NCBI GenBank assembly: GCA_944323825.1
Contig: CALUTY010000002.1
Location: 62,001 to 126,000 of the forward strand
Source: an uncultured Bacteroidales bacterium
Lineage (GTDB): Bacteria > Bacteroidota > Bacteroidia > Bacteroidales > UBA932
Direction: 5' to 3'
DNA length: 64,000 bases
This document shows positions 36,829-48,700 of the stretch, one piece after another; within the stretch, counting starts at the first letter, position 1; every line of letters starts with the position of its first letter. Below the pieces are notes generated by a model. The model searched no databases, was not told the origin of the DNA, and saw only the letters and a list, made by a program, of their open reading frames with translations. Both the position numbers and the translations under genes were made by a program.

Positions 36829-36859
36829 CAAAGATATGAAAATTAAATCTAAATCCAAA
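36829..36859 (-). promoter_or_regulatory. Promoter of the rubrerythrin gene
   Basis: Minus strand TTTG (36859-36856), a 19-bp spacer and TATCTTTG (36836-36829). Exact match to the Bacteroidota consensus; the start would be near 36822, leaving a leader of about 37 nt. Confidence 0.75.
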
Positions 36860-36920
36860 ATTCCTGCAGGCAATTTACACAGATCTCTCGACAGCGCTCG
36901 AGAAGACTCTTTGGGGACAC

Positions 36921-38534
36921 TCAATTTTTTTCGCGGCCGCGATAGATGCGGTAGCCGATGAGGGCGACGGCAATGGACATGAGCGGGGAGATGATGTTGA
37001 AAATACAATATGGAAGATAGTCGACAGTCGGCACCTTCAGTACGGTGGACTGGGTCATGCCGCAGGAATTCCACGGGATGAGCACGGAAGTGACCGTAGC
37101 AGAGTCCTCCACAGAACGGCTGAGAAGGCGTTTTTCATACCCTTTCTGTTCATAGAGGCGCTTGTAGAGGCTGCTTGTGAGAATGATTGAAAGATACTGG
37201 TCGCCTGTGGTCATGTTGCAGAAAAGGCCTGTGCCGACAGTGGATGTCACAATCCCTGTCCTGTCTGAAATGCTTCTTGTCAGCATGTCGGTAAGGCTCT
37301 GGAGCATGCCGCTGCCGGTGAGGAGCCCTCCGAAAGTGACCGAACAGATGATCAGGAAAATGGTGTTGAGCATCCCGGTCATTCCTCTGGTGGAAATCAG
37401 GGAATCAAGCTCCGGGCTGCCGGTGGATATGCCTGTCGGACCGTAAACGGACATCATCAGCCCCTTGAAGGCATCCCGGAAAGAAAGTGTGCCGGAAAAG
37501 GCATCCTGCGCACCGGAAGCGACCTCGTGGATTATGTGCGGCTGTGCAAACAGGGAAGTCACCCCTGCGACAAGGGCCGCTATGAAAAGAGTCAATATAG
37601 CCGGCACTTTCCTGACAATGAGGAAGCCAGTGAACAGAGGCACGAGCAGAAGCCATGGAGATATGTTGAATGTCTCCTTGAGCGTGCCGGAGAATTCCGC
37701 CACCTGCGACACTTCCGGAGAATGATGGATGAGGCTTGCAACAAGGAACACCAGGAATGTGATTGTCATGGAAGGCACTGTGGTAATCAGCATGTATCTG
37801 ATATGGGTGAAGAGAGGGGTACCGGAGGCAGACGATGCAAGGACAGTGGTATCCGAAAGCGGGGAAATCTTGTCACCGAAATATGCCCCCGAAATGATGG
37901 CTCCTGCAGACCACCCCGGATCGAATCCCTGGGCCGTGCCTATGCCTATAAGTGCCACACCGACAGTGGCTATCGTGGTCCAGGAACTTCCTGTCATCAC
38001 CGACACAAGGGCGCTTATGACGCACGAAGCCGCCAGGAACATGCCCGGAGTGATCACCTTCATTCCATAGTATATCAGTGTCGGCACCACTCCGCTCACC
38101 ATCCATGTGCCTGCAATGGCACCGATCAGAAGCAGAATCAGGACAGCCGACCCCACGGATCTTATGTTGTCGAGAACAGAATCCTCAAGGGTCTGCCATG
38201 ACACCTTGTAGCCGGCCATTGCTATTGCCACTATCACTGCCGATGCCAGCAGCAGCGCCACCTGGCTTCCTCCCGCAAGCGAATCCGCCCCGAATATCCG
38301 TATCACCGCCACCAGTACAGCTATCAGCACGATGAACGGCACCAGTGACACCATCCATGAAGGCCGTCTTCCCGCAGCACCGCTCTCCCCTTTCCCGTCC
38401 GGACCTGCACCGTGCCCCTCGGGCAGGCTCTCCTTCTGCTGTCTTTCTATATTTGAAGAAATGCGGACCCGCGCCTCCGAAGCCCCCACATCCTCCATCT
38501 TCCTCTTTCTGAAAGAAAATCTCTTCATTTCCAT
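36921..38534 (-). CDS. nhaC: NhaC-family Na+/H+ antiporter
   Basis: Inner-membrane antiporter of 537 residues with about a dozen hydrophobic segments from residue 60 onward. Conserved NhaC features include TGSSWTTIATVGVALIGIG, GAYFGDKISPLSDTT and, near the C-terminus, VLIPWNSCGM. The first 60 residues are a charged, Gly/Glu-rich cytoplasmic extension longer than usual; an ATG at 38528 is an alternative start. It follows gapA on the same strand, but the strong gapA terminator separates them, and a TATATTTG -7 box at 38588-38581 probably starts its own transcript. Confidence 0.9.
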   Translation of the reverse strand: MEMKRFSFRKRKMEDVGASEARVRISSNIERQQKESLPEGHGAGPDGKGESGAAGRRPSWMVSLVPFIVLIAVLVAVIRIFGADSLAGGSQVALLLASAVIVAIAMAGYKVSWQTLEDSVLDNIRSVGSAVLILLLIGAIAGTWMVSGVVPTLIYYGMKVITPGMFLAASCVISALVSVMTGSSWTTIATVGVALIGIGTAQGFDPGWSAGAIISGAYFGDKISPLSDTTVLASSASGTPLFTHIRYMLITTVPSMTITFLVFLVASLIHHSPEVSQVAEFSGTLKETFNISPWLLLVPLFTGFLIVRKVPAILTLFIAALVAGVTSLFAQPHIIHEVASGAQDAFSGTLSFRDAFKGLMMSVYGPTGISTGSPELDSLISTRGMTGMLNTIFLIICSVTFGGLLTGSGMLQSLTDMLTRSISDRTGIVTSTVGTGLFCNMTTGDQYLSIILTSSLYKRLYEQKGYEKRLLSRSVEDSATVTSVLIPWNSCGMTQSTVLKVPTVDYLPYCIFNIISPLMSIAVALIGYRIYRGREKN

Positions 38535-38590
38535 GAATATTCCCGGTTCAACATCATCTGCCCATATGGCAAAAACGGCGCAAATATAGG

Positions 38591-38621
38591 AAAAAAACAG
38601 GACCGCCTTGCGGCAGTCCTG
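38591..38621 (-). terminator. Intrinsic terminator of gapA
   Basis: On the minus strand a 10-bp stem (CAGGACTGCC with GGCGGTCCTG, one T.G wobble) is capped by a GCAA tetraloop (38608-38611) and followed by a run of Ts (38597-38591). Confidence 0.9.
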
Positions 38622-38648
38622 CGGATATCATATGAATGGATATTCAAA

Positions 38649-39659
<1,011 letters not shown>

Positions 39660-39734
39660 TTAAAAGTAAACAAATTTCCAATGTCTGCAGGAAACTTTTT
39701 CCGTTTCCGGCGTGCCCTTCCTGCAAAAACGGTG

Positions 39735-39768
39735 CAAAAATAGAAAAAATAATGAACAATCTGACAAA
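39735..39768 (-). promoter_or_regulatory. gapA: Promoter of gapA
   Basis: Minus strand TATTTTTG (39742-39735) is an exact -7 box; TTTG lies 22 bp upstream (39768-39765). The leader of about 80 nt contains a GCAGGAA/TTCCTGC stem around 39685-39722. Confidence 0.5.
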
Positions 39769-39884
39769 TTTGACAGAAAATACTTTCAGTCCTGCATTCC
39801 GGATCAACAGGAACCGCACCTGACAAAAATCCGGCACGGCTCCAGACAGCATGACACGGGATACATGCCAATATGTCAGTCATG

Positions 39885-41681
39885 TCATCTCATGTATGCA
39901 GGCGTGAAGGTGTCATAATTGGTACCTTCAAACCGCACCTCAGGAGATCCTGAATAGCCAAGTCCTCTCATGAATCTCGGAAAGTCATTGAGATAGAGAT
40001 TCGCATTGGACACTCCGTCCCACTCGTCAGGGACATACTGCAGATTGAAACACATGACCAGCTCATATTCGCGCTGACGCTGATTGTTGAGAGTAGCTTC
40101 TATCGTTTCGTTGCGTCCAGGCGTACCACTCTGATAGTCAGACAGTCCCCAGTACTGCTGCTGATGCTGTATGTCTCCCCTGTCCCCGACTTCAAGGCTC
40201 ATCTCAAAGACGGCCATGCCATACTTCTCCTTGGCAAGGTCATCAGTCAGCCCGGCAATATATGTATATCCGGTGCCTATGCCTGTCGCCTGATTGTGAG
40301 CGTCGCCTCTGGCATAATTGGCGTTCCAGATGAAGTCAAACAGTTCTCCGGCCTTAATCCCGGATATCTCTTCCAGAACCTGGGCATTGGCCTCGTCGGC
40401 AACCCACTTCTTCAATGCGCGCGCATCAGCAGTGAGATTGGATTCGCTCCACATCGTCGTCGACCCGTTCCAGAGCTCCGAGGTTATGACTTCAAAATTG
40501 TTGCTGAAGAGCCCCCACCCGCCGCCACCTGTACGGGCATTGGAGTTCGGACCGATGTTGTACATGGTGATGAGATTGTGCCGGTCCTTCCAGGCCTGCC
40601 CGTCAACTGCAGGCATCAGGTCGCGCAGGGCCTTCAGGAAGAAATGGAAGCTGCCCATCTGCACCATCGGACGGCCAGGCTGCTCGCTTTCAGGGGAGGT
40701 CGGATAGTCGGCATATTCGTCATCGAACATCACACCGTCAAGACCGTATTCCTGCAATGCGTCATACACCTCCTGCGCAAAGTCCTTTATCATGGTCCTG
40801 TCGCCGCTGATGTCCATGTTGGAGAAGCCTATCGCCTGATGGTTAGGCATGATGGACAGAAGCACCTTTATGCCCTTGTCCTGAAGCGGTCTGATGAATA
40901 CTTCCTTGTTGTCAAGCACCTTGCGGATATTGTCATTGAAGTAGAGTTCCGGACAGCCGCGGTACTCGTTGAAATTGATGTTCGCGGAAAAGAGCACGAC
41001 CATGTCGAACAGAGGTCTCGCCGTTTCCGGGCTGCCGATGCCGTCAGGATAGAGGATATAGTTGCCGGCATTGCGCATGTCATTTTCCGCAGCCTCGATG
41101 ATGGCCACGAATCTCGGCTCGGTCACGGACGGTGTCCTGTCAAGCCATGACATGTCAATTTCAGCATTCGGGTGGTTTACCACCTCGACATACTGCACAC
41201 CCAGCTCGTCCTCCCCGCTCATCAGCACAAGCGGAAGCACGAATGTGCCCGGCTCCACATCCGACTTAATGCTTACGGTCACGGATACCTTTTCCTGACC
41301 CGCCGGCAGCGTAACCGTCGACGGAACCGAATATTTGTCCTGCGGAAGCAGGGTATAGAGGCTCATTCCCTTCAGGTCCGCATATTTTTCAGTCATTTCC
41401 TGAAGTATCCCGGCATCCTGCACGAATGCAGCGGAGACCGCACCTTCCATGCCCTTGCCCCGGCGCAGTTCGAATGTCATGTCCTCGCCCTGCCATCTGT
41501 GGCTGATCTCCGTCTCCTCGCCCGGATAGACGAATGAAGGCCCGGCGGTCAGAGGAGACCCGCCCTCCTGCGGAAGCTCCGCCGTAAGAGGCTCCGCCTC
41601 GCACCCTGCAAAAAACATAAGTGCTGCGGCCGGCAGAAGCAGAAGAGTCTTTCCTATCGTATGTATCATGTCGTATTTCAT
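39885..41681 (-). CDS. GH18 endo-beta-N-acetylglucosaminidase lipoprotein with N-terminal DUF1735
   Basis: Lipoprotein (lipobox FFAGC) of 598 residues. After the signal comes a beta-sandwich DUF1735-type domain (about 45-175), then a GH18 TIM barrel (about 185-530). The catalytic signature DGVMFDDE (about 315-322) retains the Asp pair and the acid/base Glu, so the enzyme should be active. The domain pairing is that of Bacteroides endo-beta-N-acetylglucosaminidases that cut the GlcNAc-GlcNAc core of N-glycans. It is the last gene of the polysaccharide-utilisation operon. The glycan type cannot be told from sequence. Confidence 0.85.
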   Translation of the reverse strand: MKYDMIHTIGKTLLLLPAAALMFFAGCEAEPLTAELPQEGGSPLTAGPSFVYPGEETEISHRWQGEDMTFELRRGKGMEGAVSAAFVQDAGILQEMTEKYADLKGMSLYTLLPQDKYSVPSTVTLPAGQEKVSVTVSIKSDVEPGTFVLPLVLMSGEDELGVQYVEVVNHPNAEIDMSWLDRTPSVTEPRFVAIIEAAENDMRNAGNYILYPDGIGSPETARPLFDMVVLFSANINFNEYRGCPELYFNDNIRKVLDNKEVFIRPLQDKGIKVLLSIMPNHQAIGFSNMDISGDRTMIKDFAQEVYDALQEYGLDGVMFDDEYADYPTSPESEQPGRPMVQMGSFHFFLKALRDLMPAVDGQAWKDRHNLITMYNIGPNSNARTGGGGWGLFSNNFEVITSELWNGSTTMWSESNLTADARALKKWVADEANAQVLEEISGIKAGELFDFIWNANYARGDAHNQATGIGTGYTYIAGLTDDLAKEKYGMAVFEMSLEVGDRGDIQHQQQYWGLSDYQSGTPGRNETIEATLNNQRQREYELVMCFNLQYVPDEWDGVSNANLYLNDFPRFMRGLGYSGSPEVRFEGTNYDTFTPAYMR

Positions 41682-41688
41682 GTCAATG

Positions 41689-43062
41689 TTATCTGAGATT
41701 GATGTCTATATCGGTATTAATGATGACCTTCGGAACAATGCTTCCGTCCGACGCGCCCTGGCGGGCCACCGTGATGTCGTTGCCGTTTCCGCTCACATCC
41801 TCTATCTTGGTGCCGTCGGACCCGGCCATGGCCTCATTCATTCTCCAGTAGGCAAGAAGGAGGTCGCGCGAGGAGTTCAAGTCGGCAAGAGAGACAGCAT
41901 TGTCCCTGAGCTCCCTTGAAGTGCGGGCAACGCTCCAGATGCGGACTTCCGACATCATGCCGTTGAATCCCCTCCACTGGTTGAATGACTGGCCGAGATT
42001 GAAATATCCGGATGTCGACAGGTTCAGCTTGCCGGAATGCTGCATGGTGAATCTTGAACGGCCGTTTACATAGAAATTCAGCTCAGTACCGTTGAAAGTC
42101 AGGGCTATGTGATACCACTGCTTTTCCCTGAAGGTATAGTCGATGATGTATTTCTCGTCTCCCAGGCAGAGCTGCAGCCTGTCCGGAGAAATCGAGGCAT
42201 CGCCGAAACGCAGGAGGAAATCACTGTCAGAGCCCGCTTCATATCCCCATACGGATGATATTCCGGCCAGCGTGCCGTCGCCCCGTTCGCTCGCATCCTT
42301 GAATGAGTCCACATAGACTAGCCCCTCTATGGTACATGCGTCGAGATTCTCGAGGTTATCCGCATCCCTCAGCTCATAATACAGGTTGTTGCGGTTGATG
42401 CCGAGATCCACGCCGTCGGCGTCAAGCGCGTTGTCGCCCGGCATAGGGCGGAAGTCTGCCGCTCCGACCGGCTCCCCGGAGCCTCCCCTGCGCTTCACAT
42501 GCACATACAGCAGACTGTTTGACTCCTCTATGATGAACCCGGCCTCAGGCATGAGCTCAAGTATCAGAAGATAGTCTCTGTCCTGCACAAGGCTGCTGCT
42601 GTTCACGAGCCTGAGTATGCTCTGACTGACGGCCGTCTGGCCTCCCGCCTCCATGCTGATTATGTCGGTGAGCAGAAGAAAAGACTCCTGAGGAAGCTGG
42701 GTCACGTCGTAGCCGTTTGCTTCAGCATACGCCTGAAGCAGAGTCTCGTCATCCCTAATCTCGACAGAAAAATTGCAGTCGAGACGGCTTCTTCCGCTCT
42801 CCATTCTTGCGGACATCGTCATGTCGCGAGTCTGGCCTATCGGCTGGTCTCCGGCGAAGATGACATCCACCGGCATCTGCGTTACCGGAGCTCCCGCTTC
42901 AGAGCCGGTCATGTCAAGAAAAACGAGAGTCTGGTCTCCGGTATCTTCCGGAGCCACGGTACTGTCCGGACCGTAAAGCTTCTTTCCGAACCCGTCCTCG
43001 CATCCGGCAAGCATGGCCACGGCCGCAGCCGATGCCAATATTGTCCTTATGATATGTTTCAT
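41689..43062 (-). CDS. DUF1735 plus LamG (concanavalin-like) surface lipoprotein
   Basis: 457-residue lipoprotein (lipobox MLAGC). A DUF1735-type domain at about 30-195 is followed by a LamG/concanavalin-like sandwich (about 215-440), with the typical stretches WYHIALTFNGTELNFYVNGR and GMMSEVRIWSVART. No hydrolase residues are evident, so it is probably a surface glycan-binding protein. It lies 7 bp upstream of the GH18 gene and 12 bp after the pseudo-GH18 gene in the same operon. Confidence 0.83.
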   Translation of the reverse strand: MKHIIRTILASAAAVAMLAGCEDGFGKKLYGPDSTVAPEDTGDQTLVFLDMTGSEAGAPVTQMPVDVIFAGDQPIGQTRDMTMSARMESGRSRLDCNFSVEIRDDETLLQAYAEANGYDVTQLPQESFLLLTDIISMEAGGQTAVSQSILRLVNSSSLVQDRDYLLILELMPEAGFIIEESNSLLYVHVKRRGGSGEPVGAADFRPMPGDNALDADGVDLGINRNNLYYELRDADNLENLDACTIEGLVYVDSFKDASERGDGTLAGISSVWGYEAGSDSDFLLRFGDASISPDRLQLCLGDEKYIIDYTFREKQWYHIALTFNGTELNFYVNGRSRFTMQHSGKLNLSTSGYFNLGQSFNQWRGFNGMMSEVRIWSVARTSRELRDNAVSLADLNSSRDLLLAYWRMNEAMAGSDGTKIEDVSGNGNDITVARQGASDGSIVPKVIINTDIDINLR

Positions 43063-43074
43063 GGTCGCTCTGTT

Positions 43075-44115
43075 TTATTTCAGTTGGAGATACTGTATTG
43101 TCTTCCTGAGGATGCCGTAGCCGTCAGAGGCATCAGAAGCTGTGCCCCTCAGGGCAAGGCCGCCGGCAGGATCCCCGCCCGATGGATTCCACAGGGCAAG
43201 GGTCTTGTATTTCGGATCAGTCAGCGGCCGGGAAGATATGACATCAGGGTACGGTGTCGCATAGTCACTGTCCTCCAGCGAAATATACACAAGATACTTG
43301 GCCGGGTCGAAATTGTCATTGCGGCTCAGGCGGTCATATTCCTCCTGGTAGGCAGACAACCTGTCCTGGGCAGAAACCGTACTTATCAGATAGTCGAACC
43401 TGTCCAGAGAAGAAAGGAAATATTCGATATTCCCTTCCAGAAGGAGAAGTCCGGCCGCTACGGAGAACTTTTCGACGGCAGAGGAGACTCCGCTTCTGAA
43501 AAATTCGTCAGGCAATTCATCGGCTTTCAGCAATATGCCGTCATACCCGTATCTTCCGGCTGCCGCGACGGCATTGTCAGTTGCCGAGGCGAACCTCGCG
43601 GCATACTCAGTCTCGACCTTCTTCATCTCTTCAGCCACAGCCGCCTCTATCTCTTCGTCAGTGGGTTCGCCGTCCGGATCATCTTTGGAAGCGGCCTCAA
43701 AAGCCTTGTCTTCCCCGTCCATCTCAGCCTGCAGCACCGCTTCGTCATACTCGGATGCCATGGTTGCAAAATCAACGGAAATGATCACTTTCGTGCCCTT
43801 GGTGCCGCGTACCGATCCGAGGTCGGTCTCCTGCGCATGGGAAAGTTCCGAATATCCGGACTCCACGATGACCATGTCAAGGCTGTCAGGCAAGGCACTG
43901 AGATATGTGTCCATGGCGCCGTCCGCACGCCATGACGAAAGCCATGTCACGGAAAGCGGATGTGCCGTGGCCTTGAACGCCCTCACGGCATCGTAGTCCT
44001 TCACCGCACCGTCCACCTGCATCTCCAGCGGCTGCATCTCCGTGCAGGAGACTGCGGACGACAAGAATGCCGCGATTCCGGCCAAGGCTGCAAAATATTT
44101 TACTGTTCTGTTCAT
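43075..44115 (-). CDS. GH18-like lipoprotein lacking catalytic residues (probable glycan-binding protein)
   Basis: Lipoprotein with signal MNRTVKYFAALAGIAAFLSS and lipobox AVSC. The barrel-like fold follows the GH18 pattern, with VIISVDFAT, then GYDGILLKADE where active enzymes have DGxxxDxE. With the ATG at 44115, Asp192 is kept but the second Asp is Lys197 and the catalytic Glu position is Asp199, so hydrolysis is not expected. An acidic helical insertion sits at about 120-170. In Bacteroidales operons such GH18 relatives next to SusD usually serve as surface glycan-binding proteins. An ATG at 44127 would add 4 residues. Confidence 0.75.
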   Translation of the reverse strand: MNRTVKYFAALAGIAAFLSSAVSCTEMQPLEMQVDGAVKDYDAVRAFKATAHPLSVTWLSSWRADGAMDTYLSALPDSLDMVIVESGYSELSHAQETDLGSVRGTKGTKVIISVDFATMASEYDEAVLQAEMDGEDKAFEAASKDDPDGEPTDEEIEAAVAEEMKKVETEYAARFASATDNAVAAAGRYGYDGILLKADELPDEFFRSGVSSAVEKFSVAAGLLLLEGNIEYFLSSLDRFDYLISTVSAQDRLSAYQEEYDRLSRNDNFDPAKYLVYISLEDSDYATPYPDVISSRPLTDPKYKTLALWNPSGGDPAGGLALRGTASDASDGYGILRKTIQYLQLK

Positions 44116-44182
44116 TACTTGTCTCATTATGATATTTTTCTTAGATATCCTTCAGTAAGGGGAGATGTTCCGCCCGACGGGC

Positions 44183-45784
44183 TCATCTCTTCCTTGCCCA
44201 CCAGACTTCGGTGTTGGGATTGTCCGCCCCTCCGAGGTCTTCCGCAACGATGGTATTGGTGTAGGTCCCGTTCACGTCATATTCCACAGGCGGCATCGGA
44301 TAGCGCCGGTAGCCGTGGATGTCAGCCCCTGAGGCGTCCCGGCTGATGTTGGTCACGTCGCGGTTCCAAGTGAGGGCAGGAAGAAGATTCGGATAGCCGG
44401 TCCTGCGCCACTCGGCCCATGCCTCTGCACTGCCGTAAGGATACATGGCGATATACTTCTGCGTTATGACCTGTCCGAGATGGTCTTCAGGGCTGTCGCT
44501 CCATCTGACCGTAATGCGGGATGAGAATGACGCATCATTGAACTGAGGATACTTGCTGTCGGAAAATGCCCCTCTTGTCTGCGTGCACGACAGGTAGTCA
44601 CCTGCCGATACGCCATGCATGCCCATGGAAAGCATTATCCCTTCCTCATATAAAGTGCGTGCCTCACCTCCCATATTCCAGCCATTCAGCGCACCTTCCG
44701 CCTTCAGGAACGCCACTTCCGCAGCCGTCATCCACACGACAGGGTCCGTCTCCGTCACCTTAGGCACTGAATACAGGCCGCTGGCGGTGAGGGTCTCCTT
44801 GTTCGGCAGGCTCACTCCCGAGCGGAGTCCTGCCCACTGTTCAGCCCCGCCTCTTGTCGTAGGCTCGAAATAAGCTTCACGGCGAGGATCCCCGTATGCA
44901 TTCATATAGGCTATGATGTCGGCTCCGCACCGTGTATCGCCCCAGTTGCGGCTCATTTTGTAGAACGGATTGTCATTGGTAGGCTTCAGGGCGTTTTCAG
45001 CATTGGTCTCAATCACCCCGGCCGACACGGCTTCTTCGGCCCATGCACGGGCTTCTTCCGGAAGCATGGCGGATGCACGGACAGCAAGTCTGAGCTTCAG
45101 AGAATTGGCATACTTGACCCACTTGGAGAGATCGCCCGAATAGACGTCATCCTGAGTCACCCACGCATTTCTCTCTGCATTTGTGAGAGACGCGGAGGCA
45201 AGTGTAGCCGAAGCCCATGTCAGATCCTCTATCATGCTCCGGTATGCCTGCTCCTGAGTCTGATACGGCTTCTGGGCCTCTGTTCCGGAAAACTCGTATG
45301 GTACAGGACCGTACATGTCGGATATCCTGTGCATGACGGCCACCTTCAATATCGTGCCCCAGGCATAAAACACATTCTCTCTGTCGGCATTGGTGTCAAG
45401 CGCCAGCGAATTGTACTGGTTGATGACCTTCGGAAGAGACTCGGCGTCAGTGAAGGGATATTCAATGAAGGCGATGTTGTAGTTGTAGCATCCGAAATCC
45501 TCGAACTGCGTCTGTCCCATATATCCGGAAAGGCTTTCGCAGCCGAGACTTATGGCATACTGGAAAAGGTTTTCCTGAAGAGGTATCACGATTCCGGCGA
45601 GAACGCTGCAGTCATTCGCAAGCTTCTCTTCCACTCCGCCGGACGCGAGCACCTCGTCGGTCACACCGTACGGGTTGCTGTTGTATTCAAGGAAATTGAC
45701 CGTACAGCCTCCGGACAGCAGGAGCAACGCCGTTGCCGCTGCCGATATCATCATTCTTTTCATTTCATTCATCATTAGTGTCAT
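44183..45784 (-). CDS. SusD/RagB-like nutrient-binding lipoprotein (SusD-like_2)
   Basis: Surface lipoprotein that caps the SusC-like transporter and binds the glycan. 533 residues with lipobox LLSGGC, then the family N-terminus NFLEYNSNPYGVTDE, TPR-like helices, and the C-terminal RRTGYPNL and RRYPMPPVEY motifs. It matches the SusD-like_2 subgroup rather than classic SusD. Several Met codons precede the signal; the ATG at 45763 gives the neatest signal peptide, the one at 45784 the longest frame. It begins 9 bp after susC. Confidence 0.93.
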   Translation of the reverse strand: MTLMMNEMKRMMISAAATALLLLSGGCTVNFLEYNSNPYGVTDEVLASGGVEEKLANDCSVLAGIVIPLQENLFQYAISLGCESLSGYMGQTQFEDFGCYNYNIAFIEYPFTDAESLPKVINQYNSLALDTNADRENVFYAWGTILKVAVMHRISDMYGPVPYEFSGTEAQKPYQTQEQAYRSMIEDLTWASATLASASLTNAERNAWVTQDDVYSGDLSKWVKYANSLKLRLAVRASAMLPEEARAWAEEAVSAGVIETNAENALKPTNDNPFYKMSRNWGDTRCGADIIAYMNAYGDPRREAYFEPTTRGGAEQWAGLRSGVSLPNKETLTASGLYSVPKVTETDPVVWMTAAEVAFLKAEGALNGWNMGGEARTLYEEGIMLSMGMHGVSAGDYLSCTQTRGAFSDSKYPQFNDASFSSRITVRWSDSPEDHLGQVITQKYIAMYPYGSAEAWAEWRRTGYPNLLPALTWNRDVTNISRDASGADIHGYRRYPMPPVEYDVNGTYTNTIVAEDLGGADNPNTEVWWARKR

Positions 45785-45793
45785 TTGGTCCGG

Positions 45794-48700
45794 TCAGAAT
45801 TTCAGTTTGATGTTGAAGCCCACGCTTCTTGTGGAAGGGAGCATGAAATAGTCTATTCCCTGGCCGTAATTGCCCGTGGAGGCGATGGTTTCGGGATCGA
45901 ACGGAGCCTTGCACCATATCATCAGCAGGTTCTTTCCTACGATGGAGACGTCTATGTCCAGCACGTTCCCGAGCCATTTCCTTGGAATCCGGTAGGAAAT
46001 GTAGGCCTCGCGGAGCCTGAGATTGGATGCGCTGTAGGTATAGTACTGCGACAGATAATTCTGCGGATCCGCCTGAAGCTGATAATAGTCCTTGGCCGGC
46101 ACAAGGATGCCTTCTCCGGTCATCACGCCTCCCGCATCCCTGGCGTCGGCAGTCACCTTGGACACTCCGGAATAGTCCATCGCAGCCTGTGTGCCAGATA
46201 TGACTATGCCTCCGAGCCTTGCCGACAGGGTGAAGCCGAATCCGAGATTGCCGGCACGGAAATCGTTTCTCCAGCCGATGTTGGCGTCAGGAAGAAGGCT
46301 TCCGAGCTTCTGGTACTCGCCGAGGGTCTGCGCGTCTCGCGAAATGTCGATGTTGCCATAGGCATCCCTCACAAAATCCGTCCTCGCATAGACGTCGCCG
46401 AGAGTTCCGCCGGGGCGGAGGATGATCTGGGCATTGCCGTAGGTGTCCTTCAGAAGCTCATCCCTCTGGAACAGAGGCTCTGACGGATTCTGAGGATTCT
46501 TCACGTTCTCTACAAGCTCGATAATCTCGTTCCTGTTCCAGCTGTATGTCAGGAATGTGTCCCATGTAAATTTCTTGCCTTCTCCGACAGTGGCGCCGAG
46601 AGAGAGTTCCACTCCTTCGTTCAGCACATTTCCTGTCTGCACATAGGTATAATTGTAGCCCGATGAGGCTGACATCGCCGCCCGGATGGTCTGATTGTAG
46701 GTGTTTGTACGGTAATAGGTGGCGTCAAACGTGATCCTGCTCAGGAACCATTTGGTGGAAATGCCGACTTCGTATGAATTGGTCCTCTCCGGCTTCAGGT
46801 CGTACAGAGGATAGAAGCCTTCCTTCACCCACTTCTTGTCATCCTGGTTGAAGGTGTTCATCTGCACAGTCAGGCCTCTCTGGAACGGGGATGCCACCTG
46901 TGCGAACGCCAGGCGCACCTTGGCGAATGAAAGCACGTCATATATCCTCTCCTTCGTCGCGGACGGCAGCATGTCGGTGATGATGCCCGAAAGTCCGACC
47001 GAAGGATAGAAGAACGACTTGTGGGCGGAGCCTGCGAGCTGTGAGGCCCAGTCGTTCCTTCCGGTGACGGTCAGATAGACCAGCCTTTTCCAGTTGAGTT
47101 CCACGCTTCCGAATATGGACTGGGTTTCCTCGGTCCAGCCGGTCTGATAGAACTGGGCCTTCTGTGCCCCCTGCTCTATGTTCTGCACATTGAACACATT
47201 CGGAAGGCCGTCGTTCCTGAGCGGTCCCTGATTGACGGTACCGTCGTTCTTCATGTTGTTGAGCGATGCTCCGACATTGGCTGCCAGGCCGAAATTGTCT
47301 CCGAGGTTCTTGTTGAAATTGACGAGCAGGTCAAGATAGTTCTGCATGTCATAATATGTGTTCTGACCATAATAGCCGTTCTTCGTGCCTCCGTCCATGA
47401 TGGTGGCCACCGTGCCGACATACCTCTTGTCCTGATACTCGTTGTCCGTGCGGTCGATACGGTAACGCAGGCCGATGTCAAGCTTTTCAGATGGCGACCA
47501 TTCCTTTATGGTGTAGTTGAGACCGAGGGAAATCATGAAGCGCTTGCGCTTTGATGTCCTGAGGTTGCGGTATGCCACCCAGTAAGGGTTCTGCATGGTG
47601 TATTCACCCTGAGGGAAGAAGCTCGAAGTCAGGATGCCGCGGTCCTCGTCCCACTGCTCGAAATACCTGGCCTGACTCCAGTCCATGCCGCGAGGGAAGA
47701 GGTACGCGCCGACAATAGGGTTCATGTACTCACCCTGGTTCACCATATTCTGGTCCCTCTGGATTATATACTGCGCACCTATGTCCATCTTCAGACGGCC
47801 GTCAAGGGCGGAAGTGGTGTTCCTGAGCGTCAGGTTGTAACGGTCATAGACATTGTTCGGAACAAGGCCGTTTGCATTGGTTGCCGCGATTGAGGCGTAT
47901 GTCTGGCTCTTCTCGTTTCCGATGGAGAACGAGAGCGAATTGGTGTAGGTGGCGGCAGTCTCGAAGAACTGGGACGGGTTGTAGCCGGATGAAGGCTGCG
48001 CCGCACCCCAGCTGACGGCCTCTCCAGGGTCGCTTCCGTAGGTGTTCTGGAACTCAGGCATCATGAAAGGCTTTCCGAACTCCATCGATGTGGTGAAGGT
48101 GGCCTCCAGCTTGCCTTCCTTTCCCTTCTTGGTGGTGATGAGGATGGCGCCGTTGGCGGCGGACGAGCCGTAGAGGGCCGCGGCGGACGCTCCTGTCAGG
48201 ACAGTCATGGACTCGATGTCGTCAGGGTTGAGGTCGGCGATGCCCTCCGTGGTACCACGGGAACTGTAACGCCCGGAGCCCTGGTTGTCGGCCACACTGT
48301 TGTACATCGGCACACCGTCTATCACATAGAGGGCATTGTTGTTTCCCTCGATGGACTTGGTTCCGCGCATGACCACCTTGGAGGCACCTCCTATGCCGGA
48401 GGAGCTGCCCTGGATGTTCACGCCGGCCACCTTGCCGACAAGGCTGTTCATGAGATTGGCGTCCTTGACCCTTGTGAGCTCATCGGAATCCACCGTCTGC
48501 GTATTGTATGACAGAGCCTTCTCCTGCCTCTTGATGCCGAGGGCGGTCACGACCACAGCGTCTATCTCCTGCATTTCCTGCTGCATCTGCACATCTATCC
48601 TTGCAATGCCGGCCGTCACCGTCCTTGTCACGGTCACATAGCCGATTGAGGAGAATTCAAGCACAGCCCCTTCTGGAACTGAGATGGAATAGTTGCCGTC

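Noticed and set aside
40164..41150. 328-codon plus-strand frame opposite the GH18 gene
   Set aside because: Antisense shadow of a gene with intact catalytic motif; no start context, no family resemblance.
43054..43935. 293-codon plus-strand frame opposite the pseudo-GH18 gene
   Set aside because: Shadow frame with basic, low-information sequence and no upstream promoter.
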